Under the pieces are notes generated by a model. It was not told where the DNA came from and made no database searches. It was given only the letters and a program-made list of their open reading frames with translations. The position numbers were made by a program, and so were the translations under genes. From Alphaproteobacteria bacterium (GTDB lineage Bacteria > Pseudomonadota > Alphaproteobacteria > Micropepsales > Micropepsaceae): DNA of 10,414 nucleotides. The DNA is taken from contig JAFKFF010000296.1 in assembly GCA_017307315.1 (NCBI GenBank), positions 1 through 10,414 of the forward strand, read 5' to 3'. Positions 6,940-10,414 of the stretch are shown here, piece by piece; position 1 is the stretch's first letter, and every line of letters starts with the position of its first letter.

Positions 6940-7542
6940 TTAAGAGGCCGGAGCCTGCCGGGACACGACCCGGAACCGCTCGACCTCGCGCAGTGCCGGC
7001 TGATAGTCCGGCTTGATTGTCAGCGCCCGCCGGTAATCGCGATAGGCCTGCGCTGTGCGCCCGGCGTCCTCTTCGAGGCCGGCGCGGATGTAATAGGCGA
7101 CATGCAGCTTGGCACTGCCCATCGCGATGCCCTGGTTGATGGCGGCAAACGCCTCATCGGGACGACGTTCCGCCGCGAACACCAGCGCCTGATTCAGATA
7201 GGCATCGCCCATGGTGGGATTGTAGTCCAGCGCGAGGCGAAAATCGCGCAAGGCGCCGCTTCTGTCGCCCATCGCATAGCGGATGATGCCGCGGTTGAGT
7301 ACCGTCTGGGCCCGGAAATTCATGTGCGGATCGCGCAAGGCGATGTCGCAATGCTCCAGGCCGTAGCGCAATTCTGCGGTATCGCGCGCGGAACGAAAAC
7401 ACTGCAGGGCGGGATCGACATTGTAGATCATTTCCACATTGTTGGTCTGCCGGTCGAGGAAGGACGGCGAGGTCGCTGCCGAAGCGGCTTGAGCGACGGC
7501 AGACGAAATCAGCAAGGCGGAAAGAAGAGCAAGACGCTTCAT
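6940..7542 (-). CDS. Secreted TPR-repeat protein
   Basis: This 200-residue protein starts with a clear signal peptide (MKRLALLSALLISSAVAQA, cleavage near ASA at 20-22), so it is exported, probably to the periplasm. Residues about 78-180 form three tetratricopeptide repeats with the usual small/aromatic pattern: RAQTVLNRGIIRYAMGD...ALDYNP (78-109), GDAYLNQALVFAAERR (112-127), then HVAYYIRAGLEEDAGR...ALTIKP (147-178). TPR units are helical scaffolds for protein binding. The region before them holds two cysteines (48 and 65), which may pair. A strong ribosome-binding site, GGGAGG with 5-base spacing, fixes the start. The gene lies 263 bp upstream of the sugar transferase on the same strand. A role in polysaccharide or envelope assembly is possible but rests only on position. 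Confidence 0.82.
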   Translation of the reverse strand: MKRLALLSALLISSAVAQAASAATSPSFLDRQTNNVEMIYNVDPALQCFRSARDTAELRYGLEHCDIALRDPHMNFRAQTVLNRGIIRYAMGDRSGALRDFRLALDYNPTMGDAYLNQALVFAAERRPDEAFAAINQGIAMGSAKLHVAYYIRAGLEEDAGRTAQAYRDYRRALTIKPDYQPALREVERFRVVSRQAPAS

Positions 7543-7589
7543 GTAAACCTCCCAGATATCCGGTTGGCCAGAGCCTCTTAACGGCGCCG

Positions 7590-7595
7590 ATTATA
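7590..7595 (-). promoter_or_regulatory. Probable -10 box of the TPR gene
   Basis: On the minus strand the sequence reads CTTCTATAATCGG, a perfect TATAAT lying 47 bp before the ATG at 7542. No good TTGACA-like box is seen 16-18 bp upstream; the bases there are TTATG-like. It is the most AT-rich spot in the 179-bp gap between the TPR and ribokinase genes. Confidence 0.45.
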
Positions 7596-7721
7596 GAAGG
7601 AATCCGGTGCGGACATAAGCGCCGGGCAGGGCGGGAAAAAGGCGGAAAACCGGGGCGCATCCCTGACGCAGCGGAAAGCACTGCTTCCGAACATGCCGCG
7701 AGCGCGGGCCGGATGCCTCTT

Positions 7722-8636
7722 CTATCCTTGGTTCTGCGCCGTCATGGCGTCGATTTCGGCGCGCGAGGCCATGGCAGGCTGGGCGCCATGGCGCGTGACC
7801 GATATCGCCGCCGCCGTCACCGCGAAGCGCGCCGCCTCCGGCGCGGAAAGACCTTCGGACAACGCCACCGCGAAAGCGCCATTGAAAGCGTCGCCTGCCG
7901 CGGTGGTGTCGATGGCGGCCACCGTGCGCGCCGGGATCGCGACTGGGGTGCCGTCAGTGCCCAACACCACCACGCCCTGCCCGCCCAGCTTCAAGACCAC
8001 GCCGCGGGACCCAAGCGCCTTGAGCCGACGCGCCGCCGCAATGGGATCGTCCAGCACCGGCAAGCCCAACAGGCCGGCGGCCTCGCTTTCGTTCGGCGTC
8101 AGCCAATCCACCAGCGACAGCAATTCCTGCGGCAATGTCCGTGCCGGGGCGGGATCGAGAATGAAGGTCGCGCCCACTTCACGCGCCCGCCGCGCCGCCG
8201 CCAGCACGCCATCCAGCGGCGTCTCCAACTGGGCGAGCACGAACCGGATACCGGCAAAGGCCGCCTTGTCGATGATTGCCGGGGTCACCGCGTCATTGGC
8301 GCCCGGCGCCACCACGATCATGTTGTTGCTGCCACCGCTCATGATGATGGCGACGCCGGAGGCGCCCTCCACCTCGCCCAACAACCGCGTATCGACGCCG
8401 GCGCGCTGCAAGCCTTCGCGTAGCCGCGCCCCGAAAAGATCGATGCCGATACGTCCCAGAAAGGCCACCTTGCCGCCGGCGCGCGCTGCCGCCACCGCCT
8501 GGTTCGCGCCCTTGCCGCCTGCAAAGCTCTGGAATGCCCCGCCCAACAGCGTCTCGCCTGGCGCGGGCAGGCGATCGGAAAACGCCACCAGATCCATATT
8601 GGCGCTGCCGACCACCAGAATGTCTGCCGTGCTCAT
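7722..8636 (-). CDS. rbsK: Ribokinase
   Basis: This 304-residue cytoplasmic enzyme of the PfkB family phosphorylates ribose to ribose-5-phosphate with ATP, feeding the pentose phosphate pathway. The N-terminal substrate motif is VVGSANMDLV (8-17), followed by the signature AGGKGANQA (39-47). The segment LAQLETP (134-140) and the ribokinase-type PNESEA (181-186) are present. The catalytic loop is DTTAAGDAFNGAF (243-255) with the base Asp at 249, and the closing RHGAQPAM (282-289) is typical. Length matches E. coli RbsK (about 309). An open frame extends upstream through the transporter gene, but the domain begins at this ATG. Its first bases overlap the transporter stop as ATGA, so the two are translationally coupled. 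The neighbours argue for use of ribose from nucleosides. Confidence 0.92.
   Translation of the reverse strand: MSTADILVVGSANMDLVAFSDRLPAPGETLLGGAFQSFAGGKGANQAVAAARAGGKVAFLGRIGIDLFGARLREGLQRAGVDTRLLGEVEGASGVAIIMSGGSNNMIVVAPGANDAVTPAIIDKAAFAGIRFVLAQLETPLDGVLAAARRAREVGATFILDPAPARTLPQELLSLVDWLTPNESEAAGLLGLPVLDDPIAAARRLKALGSRGVVLKLGGQGVVVLGTDGTPVAIPARTVAAIDTTAAGDAFNGAFAVALSEGLSAPEAARFAVTAAAISVTRHGAQPAMASRAEIDAMTAQNQG
8633..8636 (-). promoter_or_regulatory. ATGA stop/start overlap coupling transporter and ribokinase
   Basis: The ribokinase ATG (8636-8634) and the transporter TGA (8635-8633) share bases. Ribosomes ending the transporter can restart on the kinase, which keeps the two proteins in step and marks them as one operon. 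Confidence 0.85.
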
Positions 8637-9622
8637 GGGTAAAGCGGCGCGATGGCGACGAGACCAAGGCCAGCCAGGAACAGGACGAACATCAGCGCCA
8701 ACAACTTGTTCGTCGATGCCGGCGCGCCGGCGAATTCGCGCCAGACGAATACGCCCCAGGCAGCCGATACCATGGTGGCGCCCTGGCCGATGGCATAGGA
8801 AACGGCGGGACCGACGAAATGAGTGGTCGCCGCCACCAGCGAAAAGGTCATGCCCACGCCCCAGATCGCGCCGCCGGCGATGCCCACCAGATGCGTGCCG
8901 GGCGCCGCGATCCTGTAGCCGGCAAAGCTGCAAGGCGGATCGGCGGTGATGGGCCGGCGCATCAGATAAGTGTTGAACACCAGCGCCGACAGCAGCACGC
9001 CCACGGAAAACAGGAAAGATACGGAATAAGGCCCAAGCCCTGCCGGGCCTTCGGATGCCTTGGTCACCAGCGGATAGAAGATGCCCATCAGGAAGCCGCA
9101 GGCGATGGCGATCCTCAGACCGCGCCCCACGTCATGCTGGCCCTGCTGGCCGCGCGCCCGATAGGCGAGCGCATCGACAAGGATCGCCACGAGCACCAGC
9201 GCCACGCCGGCGAACAGCAGAAGCGGATTGCCGGCAGGCGCGATGGCATAGTTCAGCAGCACGCCCACCACCAGCGCCAGCCCGATGCCCACCGGAAACG
9301 CCACCGCAAGTCCGGCTATGGAAATGGCGGCAACCAGCAGCAGGTTGGCGACGTTGAACACCGCCCCGCCCGCCAGCGCATAGAGAACGCTGCCGGTCCC
9401 CGCGCCGCCGAGATCGGCGAGCATCGCATCGGGCCCGCCGGTCGATCCCATGGTCAGCCCCAGGAGAAGACTGACCAGAAGCACGCCGATCACATAGTCC
9501 CAGTAGAAAAGCGGAAACGGAAAGCCCGGCGCGAGCTTCATGGTGTTGGCCCAGGAACCCCAACACACCATGGTGACCAGCATCATGGCGAGCGCGACCG
9601 CATAGCCGTCCGGTTGAAACAT
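8633..9622 (-). CDS. Ten-helix sugar/nucleoside-type transporter of the drug/metabolite superfamily
   Basis: This 329-residue inner-membrane protein has ten clear hydrophobic helices and short loops. Landmarks are TMVCWGSWANTMKL in helix 1 (17-30), LFYWDYVIGVLL leading helix 2 (38-49), AGGAVFNVANLLLVAAI in helix 3 (84-100) and AVAFPVGIGLALVVGVLLNY in helix 4 (106-125). These recall the GRP sugar porters and the plant-type ureide permeases within the DMT superfamily. Similar bacterial proteins are often labelled only as DMT permeases. Pairing with ribokinase and a nucleoside hydrolase suggests uptake of ribose, or of nucleosides or bases. The frame could start at a TTG at 9670, but the ATG at 9622 begins just before helix 1 and has a GGGGG site upstream. 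It overlaps ribokinase by 4 bp. Confidence 0.78.
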   Translation of the reverse strand: MFQPDGYAVALAMMLVTMVCWGSWANTMKLAPGFPFPLFYWDYVIGVLLVSLLLGLTMGSTGGPDAMLADLGGAGTGSVLYALAGGAVFNVANLLLVAAISIAGLAVAFPVGIGLALVVGVLLNYAIAPAGNPLLLFAGVALVLVAILVDALAYRARGQQGQHDVGRGLRIAIACGFLMGIFYPLVTKASEGPAGLGPYSVSFLFSVGVLLSALVFNTYLMRRPITADPPCSFAGYRIAAPGTHLVGIAGGAIWGVGMTFSLVAATTHFVGPAVSYAIGQGATMVSAAWGVFVWREFAGAPASTNKLLALMFVLFLAGLGLVAIAPLYP

Positions 9623-9739
9623 GAGGCCCCCGAAGCACTCCCGCGTGGCCGAGGCTGTCACAAGTCCCAAGGCCCTTCAACCGACCGGCACTTCCGCAGA
9701 TGCGAGATGGAAAGTGAATTCCGCCGCGCGAAAACGGAC

Positions 9740-9747
9740 GCTATGGT
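9740..9747 (+). promoter_or_regulatory. Possible -10 element for the nucleoside hydrolase gene
   Basis: GCTATGGT lies 30 bp before the ATG at 9778, in the 155-bp divergent region shared with the transporter operon. It resembles the GCTATAGA seen before the binding-protein gene. No clear -35 is visible (TTCCGCC at 9719-9725 is a poor match). A GGGGA ribosome-binding site follows at 9766-9770, seven bases before the ATG. Confidence 0.3.
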
Positions 9748-9777
9748 GGCGCGGGGCACGGTGACGGGGAACAACAC

Positions 9778-10414
9778 ATGAGCGGTCAATCGAACAATCG
9801 CGCGTTCAGCCGGCGCTCGTTCCTGTCTTCCTCCATCGCCGCCATTTCACTGACCGGAGCGGGGGCGGCTGTCGCGCAGAGCGGCAGTCCGCGCCGCGTC
9901 ATCATCGATACCGACCCCGGCGTGGATGACGCTTTTGCGCTGCTCCTGGCGATGCGTTCGCCGGAACTGAAGATCGAAGGCATCACCCCGGTCGCGGGCA
10001 ATGTGCCGCTCGCTTTCACCTTGCCCAACGCGCTGCGCATGGTGGAGATCGCGGGACGCACGGACATTCCGGTCGCGGTGGGCGCAAAAGTGCCGCTGCA
10101 GCGGCGGCTGGTCACGGCGACCTATGCCCATGGCGAGAACGGATTGGGCGGCGCGGTTTTCCCGCCGCCAAAAACCAAGCCTATCGCCGATCCCGCGCCC
10201 GCCTTCATCCGCCGGGTGGTGCGCCAATATCCCGGTCAGGTGACGTTGATCACGCTGGGACCGCAGACCAATCTCGCCATCGCACTCGCCGCCGATCCCG
10301 ACCTTGCCCGCATGATCAAGGGCGTGGTGATGATGGGGGGATCGCTCTCGGGCGGAAACGTCACCCCGGCGGCGGAATTCAATGTCTATGTCGATCCGGA
10401 GGCCTCCCGCATGG
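9778..10414 (+). CDS. Tat-exported nucleoside hydrolase, N-terminal part (3' end outside window)
   Basis: The first 212 residues of an inosine-uridine-type nucleoside hydrolase are present; about a third of the protein is missing. These enzymes cut the N-glycosidic bond of ribonucleosides, giving ribose and free base. The calcium-binding signature VIIDTDPGVDDAFAL (41-55) supplies Asp 44, 46, 50 and 51. Further landmarks are VAGNVP (72-77), HGENGLGG (118-125), ITLGPQTNLA (158-167), VVMMGGS (183-189) and AEFNVYVDPEAS (199-210). Ahead of the domain is a twin-arginine signal: SRRSFLSSS (11-19), a hydrophobic stretch, and a likely cleavage site at AVA-QSG (31-36). This predicts folded export to the periplasm, unlike the cytoplasmic enzymes of E. 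coli. It diverges from the transporter-ribokinase operon. Confidence 0.9.
   Translation, partial: MSGQSNNRAFSRRSFLSSSIAAISLTGAGAAVAQSGSPRRVIIDTDPGVDDAFALLLAMRSPELKIEGITPVAGNVPLAFTLPNALRMVEIAGRTDIPVAVGAKVPLQRRLVTATYAHGENGLGGAVFPPPKTKPIADPAPAFIRRVVRQYPGQVTLITLGPQTNLAIALAADPDLARMIKGVVMMGGSLSGGNVTPAAEFNVYVDPEASRM

Noticed and set aside
7671..7690. Imperfect hairpin (CGGAA...TTCCG) downstream of ribokinase
   Set aside because: The stem is broken by a bulge and has no T tract on the minus strand, so it was not listed as a terminator.
7693..8949. 418-codon plus-strand open frame opposite ribokinase
   Set aside because: It is Ala/Arg/Ser/Pro-rich with no motifs, while the minus strand holds every ribokinase signature.
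8534..9781. 415-codon plus-strand open frame opposite the transporter and ribokinase
   Set aside because: The product is His/Arg/Gln-rich and low in hydrophobic residues, the usual antisense image of a membrane protein gene. The opposite strand has clear domains.
1..10414. Search for CRISPR arrays, tRNA or rRNA genes, transposases, toxin-antitoxin pairs and phage genes
   Set aside because: No regularly spaced repeats, cloverleaf-like sequence, transposase motif or target-site duplications were seen by eye.

Overview
This is a GC-rich window (strong G/C preference at third codon positions), most likely from an alphaproteobacterial chromosome. The clues are a cold-shock protein tail of the alphaproteobacterial two-domain kind, a PAS_5-type PAS protein and a Caulobacter-like GCTATRG(A/T) motif near some starts. 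The exact genus cannot be told from the sequence. No rRNA, tRNA, insertion sequence or CRISPR array was seen. Ten genes are supported; the first and last are cut by the window edges.

Layout. Bases 3-143 (+) are the end of a cold-shock-domain protein. Bases 206-604 (+) encode a small membrane-anchored protein of unknown function. It meets, tail to tail with a 7-bp overlap, an MFS transporter (598-1884, -). Upstream of the transporter on the same strand is a PAS-domain protein (1988-2560, -). A 279-bp divergent region with two inverted repeats and a possible leader mini-ORF separates it from a large GNAT-type acetyltransferase-like protein (2840-4120, +). A periplasmic Leu/Ile/Val-type substrate-binding protein follows (4166-5323, +), with no ABC permease or ATPase in view. 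Convergent to it is a membrane sugar-1-phosphate transferase for exopolysaccharide assembly (5333-6676, -), preceded by a secreted TPR protein (6940-7542, -).

The right end holds the most coherent unit. A ribokinase (7722-8636, -) and a 10-helix transporter of the drug/metabolite superfamily (8633-9622, -) overlap by 4 bp (ATGA). They diverge from a nucleoside hydrolase carrying a twin-arginine export signal (9778 to the window end, +). Together they suggest a scavenging route: exported hydrolase splits ribonucleosides outside the cytoplasm, the permease brings in ribose (or nucleoside/base), and ribokinase traps ribose as ribose-5-phosphate. The route is inferred from family and context.

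All genes belong to known broad families and nothing here is clearly a new defence or mobile system. The least explained points are the double GNAT-like protein with a changed acetyl-CoA loop, its leader mini-ORF and inverted repeats, the orphan binding protein with a possibly leaderless start, and the substrate of the right-hand transporter.
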